Origin: a bacterium
GTDB taxonomy: Bacteria > Pseudomonadota > Alphaproteobacteria > Ferrovibrionales > Ferrovibrionaceae
Length of the DNA: 32,807 nucleotides
Assembly (NCBI GenBank): GCA_022844005.1
Contig: JALHMN010000039.1
Coordinates: 1-32,807, forward strand
Direction of reading: 5' to 3'
Part shown: piece after piece, positions 1 to 7,563 of the stretch
Numbering within the stretch: position 1 is the stretch's first letter
Layout of the letters: every line of letters begins with the position of its first letter
Notes under the pieces: generated by a model
The model's input: only the letters and a program-made list of their open reading frames with translations
Told to the model about the DNA's origin: nothing
Databases searched by the model: none
Program-made: the position numbers and the translations under genes

Positions 1-352
1 CGGTGGCCGTGGTGTGCTTCCTGTCATAGCCGATATGGGAGATGCGCAGGTCGTGCTCGCGGCCCGTGTCGCCGTCATAGACCTGGTAGAACTTGGCCGC
101 GCCGTTGTAGGCGGCGCCCGGCCCCTGGTCGCCCTTGTCGGGCTGGTAGGGCGCCGCGGTGGTGACGATGGCGACCCGCGCCTGCGAGAGCGGCTTCGTG
201 AGCGGCGCGAAGGGGGCGTCGAGGTAATGCGCCCAGCGGTAGGGCGTCGTATAGCCGATCGCCTTGTAGTACTCCCGCGTGCGTTGCATGTAGGGGATGG
301 CGGCGTCGTAGTCGGGCGCGAAGCCGAGCGGATCGGCGGACTCGCTGGTCAT
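1..352 (-). CDS. Glycine/sarcosine/betaine reductase selenoprotein B family protein (3' part outside window)
   Basis: The first 117 codons of a gene read from 352 leftwards and cut by the window edge. The start ATG (352-350) has a good ribosome binding site (GGGAGA, 6 nt upstream). The visible protein begins MTSESADPLGFAPDYDAAIP and contains RVAIVTTAAPYQPDKGDQGP followed by LRISHIGYDRKHTTAT. The pattern of a VTTAG/A strand followed some 40 residues later by a SH-x-GYDR segment is what I know from the GRDB family (PF07355), whose proteobacterial members usually lack selenocysteine and the glycine reductase complex. No selenocysteine codon lies in the visible part. The function in aerobic proteobacteria is not established, and the missing C-terminal part prevents a firmer call. 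It is divergent from the hydrolase gene at 497. Confidence 0.7.
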   Translation of the reverse strand, partial: MTSESADPLGFAPDYDAAIPYMQRTREYYKAIGYTTPYRWAHYLDAPFAPLTKPLSQARVAIVTTAAPYQPDKGDQGPGAAYNGAAKFYQVYDGDTGREHDLRISHIGYDRKHTTAT

Positions 353-496
353 GGTCGTTTCTCCCGGCAGGCGTTCTGGGGCGCTGGCTCAGATGCTATG
401 GGCTGCGGGCGGGCTTGTCACGACGGGCCGCTCGACAGTCGCCGCCAAACCGGTTCTCATCTGGGCAAGCGGAAACCTCCAGGGACGGGAAACGAT
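353..496. other. Divergent intergenic region
   Basis: 144 bases between two divergently read genes, so promoters for both should lie here. I see the SD of the left gene next to position 353 and GGGACGGGAAAC before the ATG at 497. I found no convincing -35/-10 pair or palindrome. Confidence 0.4.
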
Positions 497-1264
497 ATGG
501 CGACGCTCATCCGCGACGGCGTGACGCTTCATTACGAGGTGCATGGCGAGGGGCCGGTGCTGCTGCTCAGCCATGGCTATTCCGCCACCGCCGAGATGTG
601 GCGCGGCCAGGTGGCGGCACTCTCGGCCGGGCACCGGCTGGTGCTCTGGGACATGCGCGGTCATGGGCAGTCCGACAGCCCGGACGATCCCGCGCTCTAT
701 TCGGAAGCCGCGACCGTCGCCGACATGGCGGCCATCCTCGACGCGGTGGGGGCGAAGACCGCGATCGTGGGCGGCCTCTCGCTCGGTGGCTACATGTCGC
801 TCGCCTTCCATGCGCGGCATCCCGGCCGCGTGCGGGCCCTCCTCATCATCGACACCGGCCCGGGCTTCAAGAAGGACGAGGCGCGGACCGCCTGGAACAG
901 CCGCGCCGAGGAAACCGCCCGGCGGTTCGAGACCGAGGGCCTCGCCGCCCTTTCCTCCGGCAGCGCCGAACGCCGCCTCGGCACCCACCGCGGGGCCAAG
1001 GGCCTGGCGGGCGCCGCGCGCGGCATGCTGGCGCAGCGCGACGACACGGTGATCCAGTCGCTGCCCGGTGTCCGGGTGCCCTCGCTGGTGGTGGTGGGGT
1101 CCGAGGACAAGCCCTTCCTCGCCGCCAGCGACTACATGGCAGCCAAGATCCCGGGCGCGCGGAAGGTGGTGATCGAGGGCGCCGGCCATGCGGCCAATAT
1201 CGACCGGCCCGAGGCCTTCAACGCCGCACTCCTCGCCTTTCTGCGCGACCTGCCCGCCGCCTGA
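497..1264 (+). CDS. Alpha/beta fold hydrolase
   Basis: 255-residue alpha/beta hydrolase of the class that includes esterases, haloperoxidase-like and 3-oxoadipate enol-lactonase-like enzymes. The oxyanion motif SHGYSA (about 25-30), nucleophile elbow GLSLGG with Ser95, acid Asp204 in GSEDKP and catalytic His231 in GAGHAANI are all present, so the triad looks complete. The frame stays open upstream of 497, but homology starts at MATLIRDGVTLHYEVHG, and a purine-rich SD (GGGACGGGAAA) precedes this ATG, so I chose it. The cap region has no feature that fixes the substrate. It reads alone; the next gene (TetR) has its own promoter, so a shared operon is unlikely. Probably cytoplasmic, as there is no signal peptide. 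Confidence 0.88.
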   Translation: MATLIRDGVTLHYEVHGEGPVLLLSHGYSATAEMWRGQVAALSAGHRLVLWDMRGHGQSDSPDDPALYSEAATVADMAAILDAVGAKTAIVGGLSLGGYMSLAFHARHPGRVRALLIIDTGPGFKKDEARTAWNSRAEETARRFETEGLAALSSGSAERRLGTHRGAKGLAGAARGMLAQRDDTVIQSLPGVRVPSLVVVGSEDKPFLAASDYMAAKIPGARKVVIEGAGHAANIDRPEAFNAALLAFLRDLPAA

Positions 1265-1315
1265 TCCGTTCCGGCAACCCCGGCCGCGGACGCCGAACGG
1301 CCCGCAGGCAGCGGC

Positions 1316-1344
1316 TTGACATCAGGGCTGAACCGAGGTTCATT
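1316..1344 (+). promoter_or_regulatory. Probable promoter of the tetR-acyl-CoA dehydrogenase-cupin operon
   Basis: A perfect -35 hexamer TTGACA lies at 1316-1321. With a 17-bp spacer the -10 would be TTCATT (1339-1344), a weak match. The first palindrome (1329-1342) lies in the spacer and overlaps the -10, and a second follows, so a bound repressor would block RNA polymerase. Confidence 0.5.
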
Positions 1345-1368
1345 TCTTGAAGATGAACCCGGGTTCAT
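1329..1368. promoter_or_regulatory. Twin palindromic operators, probably bound by the adjacent TetR protein
   Basis: Two related inverted repeats: TGAACC-GA-GGTTCA at 1329-1342 and the perfect 16-bp palindrome ATGAACCCGGGTTCAT at 1353-1368. Both contain TGAACC/GGTTCA half-sites and their centres are 25 bp apart. They lie 26-65 bases before the TetR start codon (1394). Position, symmetry and sequence similarity make them the likely autoregulatory sites of the TetR protein. This is inference, as binding cannot be shown from sequence. Confidence 0.75.
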
Positions 1369-1393
1369 TGTTTGGGGCGAGGCGCGATCGGGC

Positions 1394-2020
1394 ATGGTCT
1401 ATCAGCGGACGGAGAGGGGCGAACGGCGGCTGGCGGACAAGCGCGCGCGGATTCTCCGGGCGGCGCGCGATCTCGTCGCCGAGGGCGGCTGGCCGGCGGC
1501 GCAGGTGGACAATGTCGCCGCCCGGGCGGGCGTCGCCACCGGGACGGTGTATCGCCACTGGTCGTCCAAGGCCGACCTCTGCGCCGAGATCGTCGCCACC
1601 GTCTCGGCGCGCGAGGTCGGGATCGTCCGCGCGGTGGCGGATGCGGGCGAGCCACCGGCCGAACGGCTCGCCGCCGCCATCCGCACCTTCGCCGATCGCG
1701 CGCTGCGCGGCCGCCGGCTCGCCTATGCCCTGATCGCCGAACCCGTCGACCCGGAGGTGGAAGCGACCCGCCTCCAGTATCGGGCCGAACTCGCCCATTG
1801 CTTCGAACGCATCCTGCGCGAAGGCATCATGCGGGGCGTGTTCCCGCGCCTCGATCCCGCGGTGGCGGCGGCCTGCATCGTCGGCGCCTTCATGGAGGCG
1901 CTGATCGGCCCGCTCGCCCCCGCCCGCGGGACGGGGCCGCGCGCCGACCGGCATCTCGTGGAACAGATCACCCGGTTCTGCCTTCGGGCCAGTACCGGCG
2001 GCATGGAGGAAGGCGCATGA
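1394..2020 (+). CDS. TetR/AcrR family transcriptional regulator
   Basis: 208-residue TetR-type repressor. The N-terminal DNA-binding domain covers about residues 15-65: RARILRAARDLVAEGGW, then the helix-turn-helix VDNVAARAGVATGTVYRHWS and the usual SKADLCAEIV. The C-terminal ligand domain is variable and gives no clue to the inducer. The frame is open back to 1316, but that stretch would run through the operators. The ATG at 1394, with a GGGGCGAGG purine tract upstream, gives the normal TetR N-terminus, so I chose it. The stop overlaps the ATG of the acyl-CoA dehydrogenase gene (ATGA at 2017-2020), so the two are translationally coupled. It probably represses its own operon through the two palindromes at 1329-1368. 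An acyl-CoA or aromatic effector is plausible but not shown. Confidence 0.9.
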   Translation: MVYQRTERGERRLADKRARILRAARDLVAEGGWPAAQVDNVAARAGVATGTVYRHWSSKADLCAEIVATVSAREVGIVRAVADAGEPPAERLAAAIRTFADRALRGRRLAYALIAEPVDPEVEATRLQYRAELAHCFERILREGIMRGVFPRLDPAVAAACIVGAFMEALIGPLAPARGTGPRADRHLVEQITRFCLRASTGGMEEGA

Positions 2021-3732
2021 ACCAGCGGAACCCGGACCCTCGCACGGTTCTCTTCGACCGGCTGCCCTCGCTGCCGCCGGACGGCTATGCCACGCATGAG
2101 GTGATGAACCAGGCGACGCCGCTCGCCGGCCACAACGCCTTCTCGGCCGACCGGCTGCTGGTCGAGATCGCCGAACGCGAGAACATCCGCTGGGCGCGGG
2201 ACCTGCTGGCCGAGGCCGGGGCGACGGTCGGCAGCGCCCATGTGGCGGCGCTCGCCCGCGATGCCAACCGGCACCTGCCCGAACTCCGGGCGCATGACCG
2301 CTTCGGCCATCGTGTCGACGAGATCGCCTTCCATCCGGCCTGGCACGAGTTGATGTCACTGGCGATCGGCCAGCAGACGCACTCCCTTTCCTGGACGGCC
2401 AATCGTCCCGGCGCGCATCTCGCCCGGGGCATGCTCTCCTATCTCTGGAACCAGGGCGAGAACGGCATCTGCTGCCCGCTCGGCATGACCTATTCGGCGA
2501 TCCCGGCACTCCGCCTGCAGCCCGACCTCGCCGCCGTGTGGGAACCCTTCATCCTCTCCTCCCGCTACGATGCGACGCCGGCCCCGATGCAGCGGAAGAC
2601 GGGCGGCACGGTGGGCATGACCCTGACCGAAAAGCAGGGGGGCTCCGATCTCCGCGCCACGCAATCGACGGCCCGCCCCGCCGGACCGCGCCGGGGACCG
2701 GGCGAGGCCTATCTGGTCGACGGGCACAAATGGTTCTTCTCGGTGCCGCAGAGCGACGTCTTCGTCACCCTGGCGCAGACCGATCGCGGCCTGTCCTGCT
2801 TCCTGCTGCCGGGATGGCTGCCGGACGGGTCGCGCAACCGGCTTCTCATCCAGCGCCTCAAGGACAAGTGCGGCAACAAGTCGAATGCCTCCAGCGAGAT
2901 CGAATATCGCGGCGCCATCGGCTGGCTGGTCGGCGAGGAGGGGCGCGGCATCAAGGCAGCACTCGCCATGACGCATCTGACGCGTCTCGACTTCGCCATC
3001 GGCTCGGCCGGGCTGATGCGCCGCGCGCTGTCGGAGGCGATCCATCACACCAGCACCCGCCGCGCCTTCCAGAAGCCCCTGGTTGCCCAGCCGCTGATGC
3101 AGAACGTCATCGCCGATCTCGCCGTCGAGACCGAGGCGGCGACGCTGCTCGCCTTCCGCATGGCGCGCGCCGTCGATGACGAGGAGGCCGGCGACGCCAC
3201 GGCCGCGCTCCTCGTGCGGATCGGCACGCCGGTCGCCAAGTACTGGAACTGCAAGCGGGTGGTGGGTGTCGTGCACGAGGCGCTCGAATGTCACGGCGGC
3301 AACGGCTTCATCGAGGAGGGGCCGATGGCCCGGCTCTACCGCGAGGCGCCGCTCAACGGCATCTGGGAAGGCAGCGGCAACATCATCGCGCTCGATGTCC
3401 TGCGCGCCGCCGCCCGCACACCCGACTGCGTGCCGGCCTTCCTCGACGAACTGGCTGAGGCGAAGGGCGGCGACCGGCGCCTCGACCGGGCGATCGACAG
3501 CCTCGCCGGCGAGTTGCGCCGGCCGGATGAACACGAGGCGCGGGCCCGCCGCATCGCCGAAAGGATGGCGATCGCGCTCCAGGCCAGCCTGATGATCCGC
3601 CATTCGCCCTCGGCGGTTGCCGATGCCTTCTGCGCCACGCGGCTCGACGCGGATGGGGGTGCCGCCTATGGCAGCCTTCCGGCGGGACTTCACCAGCAGG
3701 CGATCGTCGATCGCGCCCGGATGCTCGCATGA
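2017..3732 (+). CDS. AidB-like acyl-CoA dehydrogenase
   Basis: 571-residue flavoprotein of the acyl-CoA dehydrogenase superfamily, AidB branch. It follows E. coli AidB along its length: an N-terminal FHPAWHELMSLA segment (about 105-116), the FAD-binding MTLTEKQGGSDLR (201-213), GHKWFFSVPQSD (236-247), LKDKCGNKSNASSEIEY (281-297), the HGGNGFIEE loop (426-434) and IWEGSGNI with Glu451 at the usual catalytic-base position. AidB proteins protect against alkylating agents in E. coli, but many relatives sit in catabolic operons, and the true substrate is often unknown. Here the gene is coupled to tetR upstream and to a cupin downstream through ATGA overlaps, which favours a metabolic role under TetR control over a DNA-damage role. 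Cytoplasmic, no signal peptide. Confidence 0.9.
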   Translation: MNQRNPDPRTVLFDRLPSLPPDGYATHEVMNQATPLAGHNAFSADRLLVEIAERENIRWARDLLAEAGATVGSAHVAALARDANRHLPELRAHDRFGHRVDEIAFHPAWHELMSLAIGQQTHSLSWTANRPGAHLARGMLSYLWNQGENGICCPLGMTYSAIPALRLQPDLAAVWEPFILSSRYDATPAPMQRKTGGTVGMTLTEKQGGSDLRATQSTARPAGPRRGPGEAYLVDGHKWFFSVPQSDVFVTLAQTDRGLSCFLLPGWLPDGSRNRLLIQRLKDKCGNKSNASSEIEYRGAIGWLVGEEGRGIKAALAMTHLTRLDFAIGSAGLMRRALSEAIHHTSTRRAFQKPLVAQPLMQNVIADLAVETEAATLLAFRMARAVDDEEAGDATAALLVRIGTPVAKYWNCKRVVGVVHEALECHGGNGFIEEGPMARLYREAPLNGIWEGSGNIIALDVLRAAARTPDCVPAFLDELAEAKGGDRRLDRAIDSLAGELRRPDEHEARARRIAERMAIALQASLMIRHSPSAVADAFCATRLDADGGAAYGSLPAGLHQQAIVDRARMLA

Positions 3733-4655
3733 GCGCGGCACCGATGGCCGGCATGTCGATTGAGGCCGCCCGTGCCCGCTACGTGCCGGTCGAGCGGGGC
3801 TTCGACATCAGGCGTCCGGCGATCGAGCCGCGGGCCTTCGCCGCGGAGATGGATCAGGCCTTCGCCGCCGGGACGCCGACGGGCTTCGTGGCGCTCGACC
3901 TCTCCGCCGCCCTCGGCACCGCCTATCCGGCGACGACGCCCTTCATGCTGACCCGCTATGCGCGGGTGCGCGCCGGCGAAAGCCTTGCCTGCACGCTCGC
4001 CGCCAGCGGCGAGATCTGGGCGGTGCTGCGCGGCGAAGGACGGCTCATCCGCGGCGGCGAAACGATCGCATGGCGGGAGGGCGACGTCCTCGCACTTCCC
4101 GGCGGCGGCGCCTCGGCCTGGCAGGCGGAAACGGATGCCGTCCTCTGGGCCACCACCGACGAGCCGGCGCTGGCCTTCGCGGCCGTGCGGCCGGAAGCGG
4201 CCGGCCGGGGCCCGATCGAGGCCACGCATTTCCGGGCGGAAGACATCGCCCGCGAACTGGGCGATCTCTATCGCCGCCCGATGGGCCCCGGCACGCCAGG
4301 CCGGGCGCTGTTCATGGCGACCGAGCGAACGGAGACCCTCGGCACCTGCCTTCCGGCCATGACCCTGACGCTCAACGCCGTGCGGCCCGGCGAGGAACAG
4401 CGGGCGCACCGCCACAATGCCGCGGCCATCGTGCTGGGGCTGCGCGAGGCGGGTTGCGCCTCCACGATCGGCGGCCGGTCCTTCCCCTGGACACGCCATC
4501 TGACGCTCCTGACCCCGCCCGGGGTCGAGCACGGGCATCGCAATGGCCTGCGTGTCCAAGGTGCCGTGCGGGACGAGGACATTGCGCTGGCGCTGATCGT
4601 GCAGGATGGCGGCCTCTACTATCACGGCCGCACGATGGGCTTCTCCTTCGCATAG
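3729..4655 (+). CDS. Cupin-domain protein, gentisate 1,2-dioxygenase-like
   Basis: 308-residue bicupin; its ATG overlaps the stop of the acyl-CoA dehydrogenase gene. The C-terminal cupin has PGEEQRAHRHNAAAIVLGL (residues 220-238, His227 and His229) and PPGVEHGHRNG (263-273, His268/His270), the three-histidine Fe(II) pattern of gentisate and related ring-cleaving dioxygenases, which also lack the usual cupin glutamate. The N-terminal cupin (about 75-150) has the fold pattern GEIWAVLRGEGRL and REGDVLALPGG but no histidines in its metal positions, so it is probably structural. Gentisate dioxygenases are usually somewhat longer (about 340-380 residues), so the substrate may be another hydroxylated acid. 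Placement with an acyl-CoA dehydrogenase suggests a small TetR-controlled catabolic unit. Confidence 0.75.
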   Translation: MSAAPMAGMSIEAARARYVPVERGFDIRRPAIEPRAFAAEMDQAFAAGTPTGFVALDLSAALGTAYPATTPFMLTRYARVRAGESLACTLAASGEIWAVLRGEGRLIRGGETIAWREGDVLALPGGGASAWQAETDAVLWATTDEPALAFAAVRPEAAGRGPIEATHFRAEDIARELGDLYRRPMGPGTPGRALFMATERTETLGTCLPAMTLTLNAVRPGEEQRAHRHNAAAIVLGLREAGCASTIGGRSFPWTRHLTLLTPPGVEHGHRNGLRVQGAVRDEDIALALIVQDGGLYYHGRTMGFSFA

Positions 4656-4670
4656 GAACGCGCTGCGTTC
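4656..4670 (+). terminator. Possible hairpin after the cupin gene
   Basis: GAACGC-GCT-GCGTTC forms a 6-bp stem with a 3-base loop directly after the cupin stop codon and before the convergent slipin gene. There is no T-run, so intrinsic termination is uncertain. Confidence 0.3.
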
Positions 4671-4760
4671 GGTGAAGGGGGAACGGGCAGCCCGCGCCTC
4701 ACCCGGTCTCGCCGCCGCTCATGCCGGCTTCCCGGACAGGCCCCCGCTCGGGTTCCGGCT

Positions 4761-5558
4761 TCAGGTCGCCGCGCCGGGCCTTCCGCCGGCGGCGCCCGGC
4801 TTCATGTTCGCCAGCTCGGCCAGGAACTGGCCCGCCTCCATCGGGAAGGGGAAGACGATCGTGTTGCTGCGGTCGCTCGCGATGGCCGAGAGCGTGCTGA
4901 GGTAGCGCAGCTGCATCGCCTCCGGCCGCCGGCTCAGGATGTCGGCGGCGTCCAACAGCTTCTGCGCCGCCTGCTGCTCGCCCTCGGCATTGATCACCTT
5001 GGCGCGCCGGTCCCGTTCGGCCTCGGCCTGGCGGGCGATCACCCGCACCATGCTCTCGTCGATATCGACATGCTTGATCTCGACATTGGCGACCTTGATG
5101 CCCCAGGCATCGGTCTGCGCGTCCAGGATCTCCTGGATGTCGCTGTTCAGCTTGTCGCGCTCGGCCAGCATCTCGTCCAGCTCGTGCTTGCCCAGCACCG
5201 AACGCAGCGTCGTCTGCGCCAGCTGGCTGGTGGCCTGCATGTAGTTCTCGACCTGGATCGTCGCCCGCTCCGGATCGATGACGCGGAAGTAGATCACCGC
5301 GTTGACCTTGACCGAGACGTTGTCGCGCGAGATCACGTCCTGGCTCGGCACGTCCAGCACCAGGGTGCGCAGGTCTACACGCACCATCTGCTGCACGAAG
5401 GGGATCAGGATGATCAGGCCGGGGCCCTTCACCCCGGTGAAACGGCCGAGGGTGAACACCACGCCGCGTTCGTATTCGCGCAGGATCTTGATCGCCAGCG
5501 CCAGGAAGACCAGCAGCAGGACGAGGATCGGCGCGTAGAAGGTCAGGCCCGGCAGCAT
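4761..5558 (-). CDS. Slipin family (SPFH/stomatin-like) membrane protein
   Basis: 265-residue stomatin/prohibitin-like protein. One membrane segment at about residues 7-25 ([19 protein letters not shown]) is followed directly by the SPFH domain beginning [20 protein letters not shown], with the slipin hallmarks [16 protein letters not shown] and [16 protein letters not shown] and a C-terminal coiled coil rich in Ala, Glu and Gln ([20 protein letters not shown]). Slipins form large membrane-bound oligomers and are classically encoded with NfeD proteases, as here: the nfeD stop is 15 nt upstream. The start has a strong SD (GGAGGAA). The likely role is scaffolding of a membrane microdomain and presentation of a substrate to the NfeD partner; the archaeal NfeD homologue cleaves the stomatin C-terminus. 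Confidence 0.93.
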   Translation of the reverse strand: MLPGLTFYAPILVLLLVFLALAIKILREYERGVVFTLGRFTGVKGPGLIILIPFVQQMVRVDLRTLVLDVPSQDVISRDNVSVKVNAVIYFRVIDPERATIQVENYMQATSQLAQTTLRSVLGKHELDEMLAERDKLNSDIQEILDAQTDAWGIKVANVEIKHVDIDESMVRVIARQAEAERDRRAKVINAEGEQQAAQKLLDAADILSRRPEAMQLRYLSTLSAIASDRSNTIVFPFPMEAGQFLAELANMKPGAAGGRPGAAT

Positions 5559-5573
5559 GATGGAATTCCTCCG

Positions 5574-7010
5574 CTAGTGTCGGTTCGGGCCGGGATCGGC
5601 CGTGACGCGCAGGGTGAGGCCGTCGATCGCTTCCACCCTGACGGTTTCGCCGGGCGAGAGCGGCGCATCCGAAACCGCGCGCCAGCGCTCGCCATGCGCC
5701 AGCACATGGCCGGCAGCGCCGCTCCAGTCCTGCACCACCCCGCTCTTGCCCGGCATTTCCTCGCGTCCGCTCACCACCTTCCGCCTGCGGGCGGCCAGGC
5801 CCAGGCGCAGCACGGTGAGCGAGAAGGCGAGGCTCGCCGCAGCGATGCCCGCCACCATCGGCAGCGAGACCTCGAAACCCGGCGCCTCGGTGTCGATCAG
5901 GATGGTGGCGCCGAGGCCGAAGGCGATGGCGCCGCCGATGCCGAGCACGCCGAGCGAGGGCGTGAAGGCCTCGGCCAGCATCAGCACCAGCCCGAGCGCC
6001 ATCAGCGCCACGCCGGCAAAATTCACCGGCAGCGCCGCCAGCGCATAGAGGCCGATCAGCAGCGAGATGGCGCCGATCGTGCCTGGGTAGAGCGCGCCGG
6101 GATTGATGAACTCGAAGATCAGCCCGTAGACGCCGATCATCATCAGGATCAGCGCGATGTTGGGGTTGGAGATCGCCGCCAGCAGGCGGTTGCGCCAGTC
6201 GGGTTCGATGCTTTCCGGCTTCAGGTCCCGGGTGTCCAGCATGACCTTCCGCTCGCCCAGCATGACGCTGCGGCCGTGCGCCTTGGCCAGCAGGTCTTCG
6301 AGCGAGCCAGCGACGATGTCGACCACCCCGCGCGCCTGCGCATCCGCGGCGCCGAGGCTCGCCGCATCGCGCACCGCCTCCTCGGCCCAGTCGGCATTGC
6401 GCCCGCGCATATCCGCCAGCGCGCGGATATAGGCGACCGCGTCGTTCACCACCTTCGCCTCCATGGTCGTCTTGGGCGGCGGCGCGCGCGGTCGCTCGCC
6501 CGTCTTCTCGTCGTCGGTCTTGCGCTCCCGCTCGCGCTCGGGCGGATCGGGTTCGCGCCCCGGCGACGGCAGGCCGCCGATCGAGACCGGCGTCGCCGCG
6601 CCGAGATTGGTGCCGGGCGCCATCGCCGCGACGTGGCTGGCATAGAGGATGTAGGTCCCCGCGCTCGCCGCCCGCGCGCCGGAGGGGCTGACATAGGTGG
6701 CGACCGGCACGGGCGAGGCGATGATGGCGCGGATCATCTCGCGCATCGAGGTGTCGAGCCCGCCGGGCGTATCCATCCGCAGCACCACCAGCGCCGCGCC
6801 GCGTTCCTCGGCGCGCGCCAGGCCGCGCAGCAGGTAGTCGCTCGATGCCGGACCGATGGCGCCGTCGATGCGCAGGACCACGGCGAGACGGTCGGCCGCC
6901 CCGGAGGGCACCGCGGTCAGGGCGAGGCCGGCCAGGAGGGCGAGAAGCCCGATCAGCCCCCGCCACCGGCCGGCATCACCCCGCGGGGAGGTGGAGCCGC
7001 CGCATCGCAT
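5574..7010 (-). CDS. nfeD: Long-form NfeD membrane serine protease (ClpP-like)
   Basis: 478-residue long NfeD. A signal peptide (about 1-38, hydrophobic core LIGLLALLAGLALTAVP) precedes a ClpP-class protease domain with LVVLRMDTPGG (75-84), PSGARAASAGTYI carrying the likely nucleophile Ser116, and Lys186 in MEAKVVND as the likely general base of a Ser-Lys dyad. About five membrane helices follow (about 260-390), then a C-terminal OB-fold NfeD domain ending GETVRVEAIDGLTLRV. An acidic/arginine-rich insert (about 146-180) separates the Ser and Lys regions. The gene is first of a two-gene unit with the slipin. The start lacks a clear SD, but the signal peptide fits this ATG. Confidence 0.9.
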   Translation of the reverse strand: MRCGGSTSPRGDAGRWRGLIGLLALLAGLALTAVPSGAADRLAVVLRIDGAIGPASSDYLLRGLARAEERGAALVVLRMDTPGGLDTSMREMIRAIIASPVPVATYVSPSGARAASAGTYILYASHVAAMAPGTNLGAATPVSIGGLPSPGREPDPPERERERKTDDEKTGERPRAPPPKTTMEAKVVNDAVAYIRALADMRGRNADWAEEAVRDAASLGAADAQARGVVDIVAGSLEDLLAKAHGRSVMLGERKVMLDTRDLKPESIEPDWRNRLLAAISNPNIALILMMIGVYGLIFEFINPGALYPGTIGAISLLIGLYALAALPVNFAGVALMALGLVLMLAEAFTPSLGVLGIGGAIAFGLGATILIDTEAPGFEVSLPMVAGIAAASLAFSLTVLRLGLAARRRKVVSGREEMPGKSGVVQDWSGAAGHVLAHGERWRAVSDAPLSPGETVRVEAIDGLTLRVTADPGPNRH

Positions 7011-7049
7011 GCCGCAAGTAGTGGCACTCCGCCGGCCGGATCACAAGGT

Positions 7050-7080
7050 TCAGGCCGCCCGGCCGTAGGTCCTGCGCGCC
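7050..7080. repeat. 31-bp direct repeat, left copy
   Basis: Matches 7910-7940 at 29 of 31 bases in the same orientation. The two copies flank the TA pair (7183-7870). The right copy is the 3' end of the oxygenase gene. Confidence 0.85.
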
Positions 7081-7140
7081 CTCTCGGCAAACGGCCGGAG
7101 AGGATCACGCCTGGACCGGCAGCAGGAAGAGGCCGATGTC
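7050..7140 (-). pseudogene. Decayed fragment of a 2-oxoglutarate/Fe(II) oxygenase gene
   Basis: Two pieces of the oxygenase gene at 7910-8839 can be recognised here, read on the minus strand. At 7080-7050 the sequence encodes ARRTYGRAA-stop and matches the end of the intact gene at 29 of 31 bases. At about 7138-7104 it resembles the N-terminal FFLLTGHG segment (residues about 37-44 of the intact protein), encoding IGLFLL and then, after a 1-base deletion, G-x-G. The roughly 250 intervening codons are missing. It is too short to make a protein and looks like the remains of a paralogue or of a partial duplication at the edge of the TA pair. Confidence 0.6.
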
Positions 7141-7153
7141 GGCCATCTTGTTT

Positions 7154-7176
7154 CTAGTAGCACTAAGTGCTACTAG
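7154..7176. promoter_or_regulatory. 23-bp perfect palindrome: probable operator of TA pair 1
   Basis: Two 11-base arms, CTAGTAGCACT and AGTGCTACTAG, separated by one A. It ends 6 bases before the toxin ATG at 7183. A weak promoter with correct spacing, TTGTTT (7148-7153), 17 bp, TACTAG (7171-7176), would place the transcript start close to the ATG, and the palindrome covers its spacer and -10. The helix-turn-helix antitoxin encoded downstream is the likely ligand. Confidence 0.75.
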
Positions 7177-7182
7177 AGTCCC

Positions 7183-7563
7183 ATGAGCGCTGCCATTGAA
7201 GTCGAGCGGTCTTTCAAGACCGCCTGGTTCGCGAAGGCGGCGCGAAAGGCACTCATCGAGGATGGCGAGTTGTGCGATGCCATCCGCGAGGCGGCGAAGG
7301 GTCAGGCCGATGATCTCGGCGGGGGTGTGTTCAAGAAGCGCCTGAACAAGAACCGCCACCGGAGCATCATTCTCGCCAAGGGCCGGCGCTGCTGGGTTTA
7401 TGCCTACCTCTTCGCGAAGAAGGACCGGGCCAACATCGATGAGTCCGAATTGAAGGCGTTTCGTAAGCTTGCCGAACTCTATGATCGAAAGACGGACAGC
7501 GAGATCGCACGGGAGCTGGCGGCAAGGGAATTGGTGGAGATATGCAATGACCGCCAAGCGTAA
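7183..7563 (+). CDS. RelE/HigB-like toxin of TA pair 1 (COG4737-like)
   Basis: 126-residue basic protein. The layout FKTAWFAKAARKALIEDGEL, ADDLGGGVFKKRLNKNR, then VYAYLFAKKDRANIDESELK and FRKLAELY matches the RelE-fold toxins of the COG4737/PF06296 type, which usually act as ribosome-dependent mRNA interferases. The KKR-x-x-KNR basic patch and the YLFAKKDR strand are in the usual places. The C-terminus (about 105-126) is somewhat long. The gene comes before the antitoxin and overlaps it by 17 bases. No convincing SD precedes the ATG, which sits 6 bases after a palindrome; a leaderless transcript is possible. Toxicity is inferred from family and layout. Confidence 0.8.
   Translation: MSAAIEVERSFKTAWFAKAARKALIEDGELCDAIREAAKGQADDLGGGVFKKRLNKNRHRSIILAKGRRCWVYAYLFAKKDRANIDESELKAFRKLAELYDRKTDSEIARELAARELVEICNDRQA

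Noticed and set aside
1-352. A selenoprotein (selenocysteine codon) in the reductase-like gene
   Set aside because: No in-frame TGA occurs in the visible part, and no SECIS-like element was looked for beyond the window edge.
2017-3732. Assigning the gene to adaptive DNA-alkylation response (aidB)
   Set aside because: Family is AidB-like but the TetR-cupin operon argues for metabolism, and no Ada-type site is visible; so no symbol is given.
4699-6966. A 755-codon open frame opposite and overlapping the nfeD and slipin genes
   Set aside because: It is antisense-like or frame-shifted to two well-recognised genes and has the Arg/Gly/Ala/Pro-rich composition expected from high-GC shadow frames; no homology visible.
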